DNA of 33,297 nucleotides, taken from contig JAPPES010000145.1 in NCBI GenBank assembly GCA_028824125.1, positions 1-33,297 of the forward strand. Direction: 5' to 3'. This DNA comes from Candidatus Poribacteria bacterium (GTDB lineage: Bacteria > Poribacteria > WGA-4E > WGA-3G). Shown piece after piece: positions 6,869 to 15,388 of this stretch (position 1 is the first letter of the stretch; each line of letters starts with the position of its first letter). The position numbers and the translations under genes were made by a program. Below the pieces are notes generated by a model that made no database searches, had not been told where the DNA came from, and was given only the letters and a program-made list of their open reading frames with translations.

Positions 6869-8287
6869 TTAACCATCCAAATGGAAGATAGCCATTTTCA
6901 ATTCGGTCATCTCTTCAATAGCGTATTTCGGGCCCTCTTTGCCCATACCGCTCTCTTTAACGCCGCCGTACGGCATCAAATCCGCACGCCACTGTGTGCC
7001 CCAGTTCACCATCAAATTGCCAGAATCAACCTCACGGACAAACCGCATTGCCCAATCAACGTTCTGTGTGAAAATAGCGGCACTCAATCCATAATTCGTA
7101 TCGTTTGCAAGGGTGATCGCTTCGTCAATGTCGTTGACACGGGTCACACCAACAGCGGGTCCAAACACTTCATCACAAGAGATTTTCATTTCAGGTTTCA
7201 CGTTAGCCAAGATAGCGGGCGTAACAAACTGATCCTGCTTTTCGCCACCTGTGAGCAGTTCCGCACCGTCTGACACGGCTTCCTTAATCCATTCAGTGAC
7301 GCGAGTAGCATCTCCTTCACGAATCATCGGTCCCATCCGCACGCCAGACTCCAGTGGATTGCCGATACCGATTTGAGAGACTTCCGCTTGGAACGCATCT
7401 AAAAAATCACCATAGATTTTTTCGTGAGCGATGACACGTTGCGTTGAGATACACACCTGTCCTGCATTGGAATAACCGGATGCTGCCGCCGCCCGTGCTA
7501 CCTTCTCCGGATCCGCATCGGGCATAACGATAAGCGGTGAATTCGAACCGAGTTCCATCGTGACACGCTTCAATCCAGCAACCTTACAGATATGTTCGCC
7601 GACATCACGACTACCGGTAAAGGTAATCTTTCGGACACGGCGATCTGCGCAGAGCGTATCCCCGATTTCACCGCCGGGGCCCGTCACACACTGAATCGCT
7701 TCAGGTGGCGTGCCTGCTTCTAAAAAGAGTTCCACCAATTTCAGGGCAGAGAGCGGCGTATCTGTAGCGGGTTTGATGATAATAGCGTTCCCACCAGCAA
7801 TCGCAGGACCCGCTTTATGGCATACAAGGTGCAATGGAAAGTTAAAAGGACTAATGCCAGCGACGATACCGCATGGTACGCGTACTGTAAACCCGAGTTT
7901 ATTTTTAACACCGGGCGCACCTTCAAGCGGAATCGTTTCCCCGGTTAGTCGTTTCGCTTCCTCTGCAGAGAGTGCAATGATTTCAGAAGCACGGGTCGCT
8001 TCAACAGTCGCTTCGGCTAATATCTTTCCCTCTTCACGGGTGATAACTTCAGCAAGTTCTTCTGCCCGTTCTACCATCAAGTCCGCGACTTTTCGCAAGA
8101 TTTCATAACGTTCATAACCTGTCAAACCCGCCATGATTTTCGCGCCGCGTTCTGCGGTTTGAATAGCAGTTTCAACGTCGTTAGCATCCCCTTTCGGCAC
8201 GGTATCAACAACCGAACCATCAAAGGGACTCAGTACATCAATTTTATTTGATTTGTCAACCCATTCTCCACCAACGTGCATTCGCAT
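6869..8287 (-). CDS. NAD(P)-dependent aldehyde dehydrogenase
   Basis: A 472-residue ALDH-superfamily enzyme oxidising an aldehyde to a carboxylate. Numbered from the ATG at 8287: the oxyanion Asn N149 (SPFNFP), nucleotide-binding FTGSRDVG (223-230), general base E245 (MELGSNSP), catalytic C279 (NAGQVCIS) and C-terminal DEVFGPA are all present, so it should be active. Overall layout is like lactaldehyde, succinate-semialdehyde or non-phosphorylating glyceraldehyde-3-phosphate dehydrogenases; substrate not determinable. An ATG 15 bases upstream (8302) is possible, but GGAG, which would serve as ribosome site for 8287, lies inside that extension. The LamG gene ends upstream at 8336, same strand. 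Confidence 0.9.
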   Translation of the reverse strand: MRMHVGGEWVDKSNKIDVLSPFDGSVVDTVPKGDANDVETAIQTAERGAKIMAGLTGYERYEILRKVADLMVERAEELAEVITREEGKILAEATVEATRASEIIALSAEEAKRLTGETIPLEGAPGVKNKLGFTVRVPCGIVAGISPFNFPLHLVCHKAGPAIAGGNAIIIKPATDTPLSALKLVELFLEAGTPPEAIQCVTGPGGEIGDTLCADRRVRKITFTGSRDVGEHICKVAGLKRVTMELGSNSPLIVMPDADPEKVARAAAASGYSNAGQVCISTQRVIAHEKIYGDFLDAFQAEVSQIGIGNPLESGVRMGPMIREGDATRVTEWIKEAVSDGAELLTGGEKQDQFVTPAILANVKPEMKISCDEVFGPAVGVTRVNDIDEAITLANDTNYGLSAAIFTQNVDWAMRFVREVDSGNLMVNWGTQWRADLMPYGGVKESGMGKEGPKYAIEEMTELKMAIFHLDG

Positions 8288-8335
8288 AGTGCGTTTCTCC
8301 ATTTCTGTTTCGGCACACGGACGTGCCTGCTAATT

Positions 8336-9106
8336 TTACTTTTTGGACTTTAGCAACCCCCAAGTGATAGTTGCTTTTCCTGCTGCTTCAATAGCAGCAT
8401 AATCTACTAAACCAGTATCCATGACATCGTTGACTTGTTCCTCAGTAAGTGCTTTTGTGAAAAAACCTACTTCATCAAAGAGGCCTGTCGCGGCGACATT
8501 ACCGGGACGCGCACCTATCCAAATTGGTGATTGGCTGGTATCAAGTTTTCCACCACTCGCCTTTTCAACTTCTAACTTGCCATCAACAAACATTTGAACC
8601 TTGCTGCCATCATAAACTTTCGCGATATGATGCCACTTACCATCTGCCACGATAGTTTTACCCGGCATACGAGTCTCCACGCCCTTGACGTGCCACATGA
8701 ACACCGGATAGTCATCTTGATGAATCCATATATCAAGATGACGTACAAGGTTGGGCTCGGGCCAAACCTCTCCATTTCGCCAAACGACATACTGCCATGA
8801 GGCTGCTTGTAACTTAATCCAAACGACGAATGTATATGGATCGGAGTTGAAAACATCGTCATGGTCAATGCGGACGTAACTATCACCCTTACCGGGAAAT
8901 TCCAATGCCCTGCCGATTTTACCGTTTTCTACCCATTTCAAGGTTCCTTTGATTTCGCCATCGTGTCCACTAACTATATCTTTGACTACATTTCCGCCGT
9001 TCTCTTCGAATAACCATGCACTTGCTAAGCCCAGTTTCGCTGCATGAGCAGAAAAAACTGCTCCAATGAAAAGTATTGTCAAACTTAAAATAGTTTTTTT
9101 CATCAT
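8336..9106 (-). CDS. Exported LamG / concanavalin A-like lectin-domain protein
   Basis: A 256-residue protein with signal peptide MMKKTILSLTILFIGAVFSA, likely cut after AHA (residues 20-22), followed by a single LamG jelly-roll domain: LASAWLFEENGG at about 26-37, GRALEFPGKGDSYVRIDH, YTFVVWIKL, WHHIAKVYDGSKVQMFVDGK and WIGARPG...LFDEVGFFTKALTEEQV. Such domains bind carbohydrates or proteins at the cell surface; no catalytic module is attached. The start at 9106 follows AAAGGAG. A closely similar, frameshifted copy lies immediately upstream, so this is the intact member of a tandem duplication. Partner molecule unknown. Confidence 0.85.
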   Translation of the reverse strand: MMKKTILSLTILFIGAVFSAHAAKLGLASAWLFEENGGNVVKDIVSGHDGEIKGTLKWVENGKIGRALEFPGKGDSYVRIDHDDVFNSDPYTFVVWIKLQAASWQYVVWRNGEVWPEPNLVRHLDIWIHQDDYPVFMWHVKGVETRMPGKTIVADGKWHHIAKVYDGSKVQMFVDGKLEVEKASGGKLDTSQSPIWIGARPGNVAATGLFDEVGFFTKALTEEQVNDVMDTGLVDYAAIEAAGKATITWGLLKSKK

Positions 9107-9204
9107 GTGTCTCCTTTTTATTAAAACAGTAGGATAAGCATTTTACGGGAAAGAATAGTTCGTTCTACGTGCTATTTAAAAAACGTGTCAATTGTGTGTT
9201 ACCG

Positions 9205-9992
9205 CTACCATGAATGTGGCGTAATCTTACTTTTTTTAATCAACCCCCAAGTGATAGTTGCTTTTCCTGCTGCTTCAACAGCAGCATAATCTACTAAACC
9301 AGTATCCATGACATCGTTGACTTGTTCCTCAGTAAGTGCTTTTGTGAAAAAACCTACTTCATCAAAGAGGCCTGTTGCAGCAACGTTGCCAGGGCGCGCG
9401 CCTATCCAGATAGGTGATTTATTGGTATCAAGTTTGCCACCACTTTGCTTTTCTCCATCTAACTTGCCATCAATAAACATCTGAACCTTGCTACCATCAT
9501 ATACCTTTGCGATATGATGCCAATTACCATCTGCAACGATGGTCTTACCATCAATACGACCCTGTCCTTGTGCAGCATTCCACATGAAAACGGGATAGTC
9601 ATCTGTGTGGATCCATATATCCAGATGGCGAATCTCTTTGGGTTCAGGCCAGGTATCCCATTCCGCCAGACAACGTACTGCCATGAAGCAGCTTCCAGCT
9701 TTACCCAAGCGACAAAAGTATACGGGTCTGCGTTGAAAAGATCGTCATGGTCAATGCGGACATAACTGTCCCCTTTTCCGGGGAATTGCAAAGCACCGCC
9801 AAATTTACCGTCCTTCACCCATTTCAGGGAACCCTTGATGTCGCCATCGTGTCCGCCAACAACATCTTTAATCACTTCGCCACCATTTTCTTCAAATAAC
9901 CATGCACTTGCTAAACCGAGTTTCGCTGCATGTGCAGAAAAAACTGCTCCGATAATAAGTATTGTCAAACACAAAATAGCCGTTTTCATCAT
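9205..9992 (-). pseudogene. Second LamG paralogue, disrupted by a one-base frameshift
   Basis: The ATG at 9992 follows AAGGAG and starts MMKTAILCLTILIIGAVFSA, nearly the same signal peptide as the downstream paralogue. The reading frame is intact to YVVWRNG, then shifts; the other frame resumes with WPEPKEIRHLDIWIHTDDYP and continues to ITWGLIKKSKITPHSW. Comparison with the intact copy (WRNGEVWPEP) shows that adding one C to the CCC run at 9657-9659 (a G on the coding strand, giving WRNGDTWPEP) restores a full protein of about 262 residues. It may be a real slip in a homopolymer, a sequencing or assembly error, or phase variation. The C-terminal tail differs from the intact copy. Confidence 0.75.
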
Positions 9993-10023
9993 ATTTTCTC
10001 CTTTGAGGTTTGCTAAAACGGTT

Positions 10024-11028
10024 TTAGACGCGGCAATTATCAAGCGCGTCCTCATCTAATTCAACACCTAATCCGGGTTTGTCCGGTATAGTCGCATATC
10101 CGTCAACAAGCGGAATAGTTGAAGGTGTAACAATGTCAAAGGCACGCAACGCATTTAAGGTGATCGCGGGCATAGTTGCATTCCGCATCACTGCAGCGAG
10201 GTGCATAACATAAGTAGTTGTGATGCCGAGACCAACAATCTGTATCCATACAGGGAGATGCGCCGCGTCTGAAATTGTTGCTTCGCGTTTCGCGTTCGCA
10301 GCACGCGAGTCTGGGTAAGCGATAATAAACGAATCGTTCATCTTTGCTCGGATCGCTTCAACTGGATCGGGATTTCCGAAGTGAATCGTTATCGGCATGT
10401 CAGTATGCCGTTTGATCTCTTGGTATCCAGCTATATCTGACTGTGGAATAGGTGTTTCAAACGATTCTATATTATAATCTTTGAGGTGTCGGACAACTTC
10501 AAGCGTGTGTTCTGGCGTTTCAAAAGAATCATTGGCATCTACACGGAGTTGAAAATCATCTGGTACCACCTCTGTGATTGCCGCTACCTGTTCTTGCACT
10601 TCAAACCACGGACGCGCCTTGATTTTATGAAGTCGATAACCGAGTGAGTATGCATGTTTTGCCTCTGCCGCCCATTCCTCCGGTGTCATATCAATAGACC
10701 AATATGCGAACGATGTTTTGTCGTGAACCTTTTCACCTAAAAGCTGATGCACTGGCACACCAAGGGATTTGCCCATGATGTCGTAGAAGGCTTGCTGTAG
10801 TGGTGTTGGTGCCCACCCACTCATAAACTCAAACGGATTTCTGCCGATATATCGCTGAACAGCTTCGTCCGATTGAAACGAACCATCGCCAATGCCGGTA
10901 ATTCCGGCATCCGTATGCACTTTGTAAACATGGTCAATTTGGTAAAGATTTCGACGCGTCATCAGCTCATAAATACCATCATGGTAAGGCACTTTGACCT
11001 TGATAACTTCAATTTGAGTGATTTTCAT
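10024..11028 (-). CDS. Mandelate racemase / muconate lactonizing enzyme family protein (enolase superfamily)
   Basis: A 334-residue protein with the N-terminal capping domain (1-125) and a (beta/alpha)7-beta barrel. It keeps the KxK pair K135/K137 (HKIKAR), metal ligand D164 (RVDAND) and E191 (SFETPIP). At the expected third acidic ligand, about 26 residues further on, it reads PITIHFGNPDP (H216-F-G), with no Asp or Glu in place. Enolase-superfamily enzymes abstract a proton alpha to a carboxylate, commonly in sugar-acid dehydration or epimerisation. The start at 11028 is preceded by AAGGGG, and the stop is 31 bases before the frameshifted LamG start. Substrate unknown; the missing ligand makes function uncertain. 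Confidence 0.85.
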   Translation of the reverse strand: MKITQIEVIKVKVPYHDGIYELMTRRNLYQIDHVYKVHTDAGITGIGDGSFQSDEAVQRYIGRNPFEFMSGWAPTPLQQAFYDIMGKSLGVPVHQLLGEKVHDKTSFAYWSIDMTPEEWAAEAKHAYSLGYRLHKIKARPWFEVQEQVAAITEVVPDDFQLRVDANDSFETPEHTLEVVRHLKDYNIESFETPIPQSDIAGYQEIKRHTDMPITIHFGNPDPVEAIRAKMNDSFIIAYPDSRAANAKREATISDAAHLPVWIQIVGLGITTTYVMHLAAVMRNATMPAITLNALRAFDIVTPSTIPLVDGYATIPDKPGLGVELDEDALDNCRV

Positions 11029-11108
11029 GATTCTGGTCCCCTTATCTGAGTAACAATTTTCTATTTGTCTCGTGTTGATATTTAACGTTGTTTTGCATTT
11101 ACGGATTA

Positions 11109-11561
11109 TTATTCATCACGCCGAATCCAACTGACGACATCTTCTGCTTCACCCGTTCCACCTTCTACACCATCACTCCCAAATGAGATTAGATCGTAGC
11201 CGTATCGGTCATGCACACCAGGGCGGATATAAATGTATGGGTTGCCCCACGGGTCTTCCGTAATTGGGATTTGAATGTATGGACCGAGCCAATTTATTGG
11301 AAGTGGTGGTTCTTCAGGTTTCTCCCAAAGTGCTTTCAAGCCTTGTTCCGTTGAGGGATAATCTCCACTATCCTTGGCATATCTGTCAAGAGCAATACCG
11401 AGCGTTTCAATGTCTTCAGCAGCACGCGTTTGTAATGCACGTCCTGCTTGTCCGAGCAACCGTGGCGCCAAAATCACAGCAGCAATCACACCCAGAATTA
11501 CAACGACAACTAATATCTGGACGAGCGTTAACCCAGATTGTTTAGAATCGAATTGTTTCAC
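11109..11561 (-). CDS. gspG: Type II secretion GspG-like major pseudopilin, orphan, with Gln at +5
   Basis: A 150-residue pseudopilin. A GTG start at 11561 is supported by GGAGG 7 bases upstream. The leader MKQFDSKQSG ends in Gly10 for prepilin peptidase, followed by a hydrophobic helix LTLVQILVVVVILGVIAAVI. The C-terminal domain has typical GspG features: YPSTEQGLKALW, DPWGNPYIY and the calcium-loop-like SFGSDGVEGGTGEAEDV. GspG normally polymerises into the pseudopilus. Here the nearly invariant Glu at +5 of the mature protein is Gln15 (CAG instead of GAG). No other gsp genes are in the window, so it is either an orphan or works with a system elsewhere. Confidence 0.85.
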   Translation of the reverse strand: MKQFDSKQSGLTLVQILVVVVILGVIAAVILAPRLLGQAGRALQTRAAEDIETLGIALDRYAKDSGDYPSTEQGLKALWEKPEEPPLPINWLGPYIQIPITEDPWGNPYIYIRPGVHDRYGYDLISFGSDGVEGGTGEAEDVVSWIRRDE

Positions 11562-11712
11562 GTATGCGCCTCCGCGCTTTCCAATATCAAGATAACTTTA
11601 GGATATTTGCAAAGTTTAGCACATGCTGCTGATTGTGTCAACAATGACTATTTCAACCTAACCTGTGGATCGTTTTCATAGGCAGAATCTATTTGAACCA
11701 GACGTTCCAAAG

Positions 11713-12273
11713 TTACAGAAAACATTCAAACAGAGCATTCAGCAACACTGTCTCTTTGATAACACCGACACATTGAAAACTCAACTCATCAACGCCTTCG
11801 GGAAAATCAGTCCCAAACCAACCTTCATCATCTTTTATCATGAAGTGGATTCTTGGTTGTTTTTGACACAAATCTTTTATCTTCACATCAGCGAGTAACA
11901 TCTTGATCTTCTCAGGATTATTGCCTTTGATTACAAACTGGTCATCAAAAAATGGATCACCTATCTCTATATCCTGCATACCGAAGAATTTACCAATTGA
12001 ACTAAAAAACCCTTCACGATAGATCTTAAAATAGAGACCGTCCTTGTTGATGAACGGTGCACGCATCCGAGTGTATGTAGTAGTAGTTGTTGTTGTTCCG
12101 TTATAAGATGAAACCGTATATGTATCAAGCAAAATTGGCCATTCACCATGTGTATATAGGAGGACATCCTTGCCCCAAAAGCCTCCATCAATATATTCTC
12201 CACCGATATCTGTTGCAATTTGTGTCCAAATTTCGTCCTTGGAAGGACCGAAAATAGACCTACGTTTTTTCAT
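11713..12273 (-). CDS. Conserved hypothetical protein (DUF3137-like?)
   Basis: A 186-residue protein starting MKKRRSIFGPSKDEIWTQIA at 12273, chosen because GGAGG lies 5-6 bases upstream; an upstream in-frame ATG at 12372 would overlap the neighbouring gene. Content is mixed alpha/beta (YIDGGFWGKDVLLYTHGEWP, then TYTRMRAPFINKDGLYFKIY, FFGMQDIEIGDPFFDDQFVI). The IEIGDPFFDDQFVIKGNN segment recalls DUF3137-type proteins, but that is a weak memory-based match. A run of seven Thr codons follows SSYNG. No signal peptide. It starts 19 bases after the zinc-ribbon gene, so the two are very likely co-transcribed. Confidence 0.75.
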   Translation of the reverse strand: MKKRRSIFGPSKDEIWTQIATDIGGEYIDGGFWGKDVLLYTHGEWPILLDTYTVSSYNGTTTTTTTYTRMRAPFINKDGLYFKIYREGFFSSIGKFFGMQDIEIGDPFFDDQFVIKGNNPEKIKMLLADVKIKDLCQKQPRIHFMIKDDEGWFGTDFPEGVDELSFQCVGVIKETVLLNALFECFL

Positions 12274-12292
12274 TTTTTCCTCCATATATGCC

Positions 12293-12547
12293 CTATGAAT
12301 TCTCTCTTTGGGAATAGATTTCCCATAATCTCTTCGGATTCTCAACAGACAGACCGACATTTCCACATTCACCGCAAACAGTTGCTCTCAATGCTTCCCT
12401 ATGAGCCTGCTTGAAAATCACTGCATCTGGGTTCCCCTGTACTTCTACTTCTAAATCTCTTCCTACACCTGCGTCGTAGCGATCTCGAATTCGTAAATTG
12501 GGCATGATATTTTCAGAACCGCATCGTGGACATTTCATTGTAGCCAT
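12293..12547 (-). CDS. Small zinc-ribbon protein
   Basis: An 84-residue protein MATMKCPRCGSENI with two zinc-knuckle pairs, C6/C9 (CPRC) and C58/C61 (CGEC), separated by a 48-residue charged insert. Paired CxxC knuckles bind one structural zinc and are common in small RNA-, DNA- or protein-binding adaptors. GGAG lies 9 bases before the ATG at 12547. It is the first gene of a two-gene unit with the hypothetical protein at 11713-12273. Precise function unknown. Confidence 0.75.
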   Translation of the reverse strand: MATMKCPRCGSENIMPNLRIRDRYDAGVGRDLEVEVQGNPDAVIFKQAHREALRATVCGECGNVGLSVENPKRLWEIYSQRENS

Positions 12548-12595
12548 CTGATTAGTCTCCCTATCTTAATATTTGATTAACAAAGAGTATTAGAT

Positions 12596-13735
12596 TCAAT
12601 TAATTGCATTGCCAGACATGTCCCTTTTCCAACGTTCAAGCGGATGGGCGCGTGGTGTTAACGGCATGGACACCCTGCCTTTTTGCCGATGTGATTCCCA
12701 CGTTGCATGGATCATCTCAAGGCAATCACGACCATCTTTGCCACTGGCAAACGGTTCACGGTCTTCTTCAATCGCTGAAATGAGATCGCGCAGCATGAGA
12801 CGTTGCAAATATAATCTCCTTGATCCTTTGTCGCGTTGATTTCCTTTTTCATCAGTGTCTTCATCAGGCAGATGCACAGGTTCCCATGCTTGTGCAGGTG
12901 TTTGATGTTGCCCTCTATGGATAAACATTGTAGTGCCAACACTCTCTCGGATAGCGATACGTCCTTCAGTGCCGATAATATCAATGCCGTAGGCGTTATC
13001 ATCGGTTTGGGGTTGCGCAAGGAATTGCACATCCGCATGAATGCCGTTCTTAAACCGAAAGGAGACATGCCCACGTTCACCGAGCACAAGTCCAGAATCG
13101 CGATCGTGCGGATGAACGTCTTGCGTATGCTTAATATCATCAATGGTTGACTCGCGTCCATCCATCTGCATAAGGTGTGCGTGTGTCCATTCAACATCTC
13201 CACCGAAAAGTCGTATCCAATCATAGAGATGTGTGCCCATTTCCATTAGCGAATTGCCAGCTTTGCGTCCGCCTTTGTCCGTTGCCTTCATCAGCACGAC
13301 ATCACCGATTTCCCCTTTTTCAATCAAGGAAAGCACATAACGGTTGTAAAGGCTGGCGCGTTTGATGTGGTTAATGGCAAACTTGACGTTATGTTTATCA
13401 CAGGTTTCAACCATCTCATCAGCTTGAATCAGGTTGAGCGCGATCGGTTTTTCGCAGAAAACGTGGACACCGCGCTGTGCAGCCGCAATCGTTGGTGAGT
13501 GGTGCATCGGCGCTTGCGTTGGCACAATTACAATATCCGGTTTTTGTTCATCGAACATCTTTTCATAATCGTCATAGATGGCATTGACATCAAATCGTTC
13601 TGCCCATGCTTTCGCTCGTTCCGGATTGATTTCAGCACCTGCAACGATTTCACAGTTCGTCTCTAATTTTACTGCTTGGGCATGGTGGCCACCCATACCT
13701 CCTAAACCGATAATCGCAATACGGTAGTTTTTCAT
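12596..13735 (-). CDS. Gfo/Idh/MocA family NAD(P)-dependent oxidoreductase
   Basis: A 379-residue enzyme with N-terminal Rossmann fold (IAIIGLGGMGGHHA, 7-20), the family's EKP catalytic motif at 95-97 (CEKPIALN) and a substrate-side His H169 in EMGTHLYDW, followed by the mixed alpha/beta C-terminal domain. These enzymes oxidise or epimerise sugars, inositols and amino sugars. The ATG at 13735 is preferred over 13768 because GGAG lies 7 bases upstream and the Rossmann strand then starts at the usual position. A strong hairpin plus T-run (13804-13836) upstream on the same strand separates it from the STAS gene. Substrate unknown. Confidence 0.9.
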   Translation of the reverse strand: MKNYRIAIIGLGGMGGHHAQAVKLETNCEIVAGAEINPERAKAWAERFDVNAIYDDYEKMFDEQKPDIVIVPTQAPMHHSPTIAAAQRGVHVFCEKPIALNLIQADEMVETCDKHNVKFAINHIKRASLYNRYVLSLIEKGEIGDVVLMKATDKGGRKAGNSLMEMGTHLYDWIRLFGGDVEWTHAHLMQMDGRESTIDDIKHTQDVHPHDRDSGLVLGERGHVSFRFKNGIHADVQFLAQPQTDDNAYGIDIIGTEGRIAIRESVGTTMFIHRGQHQTPAQAWEPVHLPDEDTDEKGNQRDKGSRRLYLQRLMLRDLISAIEEDREPFASGKDGRDCLEMIHATWESHRQKGRVSMPLTPRAHPLERWKRDMSGNAIN

Positions 13736-13803
13736 GTATGTCTCCGAGCTATCAAAAGAAAACCTCATTTGCGAATATCATAGCAACTTGAAAATGAAAG
13801 TGC

Positions 13804-13836
13804 AATAAAAAACGGTACGGTTTTAGCACCGTACCG
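13804..13836 (-). terminator. Rho-independent terminator, minus strand
   Basis: A perfect 9-bp stem CGGTACGGT / ACCGTACCG with a 6-base loop (13813-13836), followed on the minus strand by TTTTTTATT. It would stop transcripts arriving from the STAS gene before the Gfo/Idh gene. Confidence 0.75.
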
Positions 13837-13897
13837 GATTATAGTAGACTTTAGAATTAATTAGACATTATGTTCGGTTCGGTTAGGAAACCGAACT

Positions 13898-14105
13898 ATA
13901 GGCGTCAATTTAAGAAGACAAGCGTTCGTAGTCGCGAATTCATTGCCAAACGCGCGTTTGGAATTTGGCACTTCGGACATGCTGTAGGAGCGAGCTTTGC
14001 TCGCGACCCTGCGTCCGATGTCGCGAGTAAAGCTCGCTCCTACAAGAAGAAAATCGGGCTTCCAAAGCCTCCAACAAGAAAATCAGGCACTAAATTGACG
14101 CCTAT
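13898..14105. repeat. MITE-like repeat, family C, copy 1
   Basis: Perfect 15-bp terminal inverted repeats ATAGGCGTCAATTTA. The interior carries a long palindrome (about 13981-14044; arms start TGTAGGAGCGAGCTTTGCTC) and the family's shared tail AAATCGGGCTT...CCAACAAGAAAATCAGGCA. Confidence 0.75.
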
Positions 14106-14144
14106 GGTCGAGTTGGGAAACAGCTCCTACCGTACATCCTACAG

Positions 14145-14279
14145 CACAAACTTTATGAAGATTAAGAAAATATTTCGATAATGTGGCGAGGTTAGGAAAC
14201 CTCGCCAGCAGCGGGCCCCGCGTGTCTTGTGTGAACCGAAAATTACCGAATTAATAAATTAATCTTCATTTAGTTTGTG
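14145..14279. repeat. MITE-like repeat, family B, copy 3
   Basis: The left end CACAAACTTTATGAAGATTA and the complement of the right end CACAAACTAAATGAAGATTA are terminal inverted repeats. The interior has a perfect hairpin, stem GGCGAGGTT / AACCTCGCC with loop AGGA, at 14185-14206. Confidence 0.75.
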
Positions 14280-14444
14280 TCGTATTGGGCAAACTGAAAG
14301 TTTGCGCTACATCAGTGTCCAGATAATTGCAAATTTACTATATTTCGGATATCGAACTCACGTTAGATTAAAAACTTCGTATAGAGATACCGAGTAAAAC
14401 CAATAAAAGAAAAATAATGATGCCTAACAACATAATATATAACC

Positions 14445-14792
14445 CTAATAGTTATTTGAAAATGCTTTGACCGCTGCATCTTCCGTGCTGAAATGTTCAA
14501 AAATGTTGATGAGTCGGCTTTGGACAATCAAGTTTTTGATGTGTTTACCGACATTGATGATTGCGATACGTCCCTTTTTCTGCTTTGTCATAGCATACAT
14601 ATTGACAAGTAATCCGAGTCCTGCGCTGTCCATTTTATAAACGTGTTCGAAGTTAATAAGGAAACGCGGGGTTTCAGAAGCATCTATTTGTCTTATCATA
14701 ATTCCTCGTAACTCTGGTATGGCCTCACCAATAATTTTACCAGTCAGTTCTAAAATTATGACTCCATTCTTTTGCTGAATTTTCGTTTGCAT
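14445..14792 (-). CDS. STAS-domain protein (anti-sigma factor antagonist-like)
   Basis: A 115-residue single-domain STAS protein. The signature loop MDSAGLGLLVN contains S56, the residue phosphorylated by the partner anti-sigma kinase in SpoIIAA/RsbV-type proteins; flanking strands ILELTGKI and FLINFEHVYK fit the fold. Such proteins sequester an anti-sigma factor when unphosphorylated, freeing a sigma factor. No kinase, phosphatase or sigma gene is adjacent, so partners must be elsewhere. TAGGAG precedes the ATG at 14792. A long gene-free upstream region may hold its promoter, which I could not place. Confidence 0.85.
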   Translation of the reverse strand: MQTKIQQKNGVIILELTGKIIGEAIPELRGIMIRQIDASETPRFLINFEHVYKMDSAGLGLLVNMYAMTKQKKGRIAIINVGKHIKNLIVQSRLINIFEHFSTEDAAVKAFSNNY

Positions 14793-15316
14793 AGACTTTC
14801 TCCTATAGATTGTATGTCATTAAATTAGACATAATATAGATTTAAAAAACGTGTTGTGATAGTTAACACTTTATAGGTTTATATTCACGTTGTTGTCTCT
14901 TTAGTGATGATTCTGCATTACACAGTTCACACATCAACGTAAATCTGGCAAAAAACGTGAAATTGTTACGTTATTGCTTTGAATTCCCCATTATGTAAGT
15001 AAGGTGGACATTTTACACCTGCCAATTGACATTTCAATTTCATGAGAGATTTCCTTAAACACAAAAAAAGTTAATAGCAAATTGCAAATTTTCCCAAATT
15101 AGGACAGATACAGATATTGCTATATATAAGCAAGTTTTGTGCCAATTTCCACAATCAACACAAATTTCGTGTGAAAACCGCTGAAATTGTTCGGATATTT
15201 CTCATTTTTGTGCGTCTGAACACAGGCACAGATTGAATTCCTGAAAAAAAGAAAATAAGTCTAAATTTTTTTACATGATAAAAGAAAATGGAATTTATTT
15301 TTAATGCTGGTTTTTT

Positions 15317-15388
15317 GTTGATATACAATTTTTGTATATCAACATACAAAAATTGTATATCGAGCGGCAAAAATTGTATATCGAGCGG
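15317..15388. promoter_or_regulatory. Cluster of four TTGTATATC sites: perfect palindrome plus two 21-bp tandem repeats
   Basis: 15317-15343 is a perfect palindrome with 12-base arms GTTGATATACAA / TTGTATATCAAC around TTT. It is followed by two exact 21-bp tandem units (15347-15367 and 15368-15388), each containing CAAAAATTGTATATC and then GAGCGG. TTGTATATC or its complement occurs four times in 64 bases. The arrangement looks like operator sites or iterons; the protein that binds is unknown. Confidence 0.6.

Larger units (their letters stand above)
13840..14342. repeat. Composite of nested repeats bounded by family A ends
   Basis: The left end TATAGTAGACTTTAGAATTA and the complement of the right end TATAGTAAATTTGCAATTAT are family A termini, but the 503-bp interior contains a complete family C element (13898-14105) and a complete family B element (14145-14279). 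It fills the 709-bp gap between the Gfo/Idh and STAS genes; a 104-residue-scale ORF within it is repeat-derived and not a gene. A hairpin with stem GCAAACT / AGTTTGC lies near 14289-14305. Confidence 0.65.

Noticed and set aside
12274..12372. N-terminal extension of the hypothetical protein at 11713-12273
   Set aside because: It overlaps the zinc-ribbon gene in another frame, while the ATG at 12273 has a GGAGG site directly upstream.
13870..14181. Plus-strand ORF of about 103 codons
   Set aside because: It lies entirely within the nested repeat composite, includes the family C palindrome, has no ribosome-binding site and no recognisable product.
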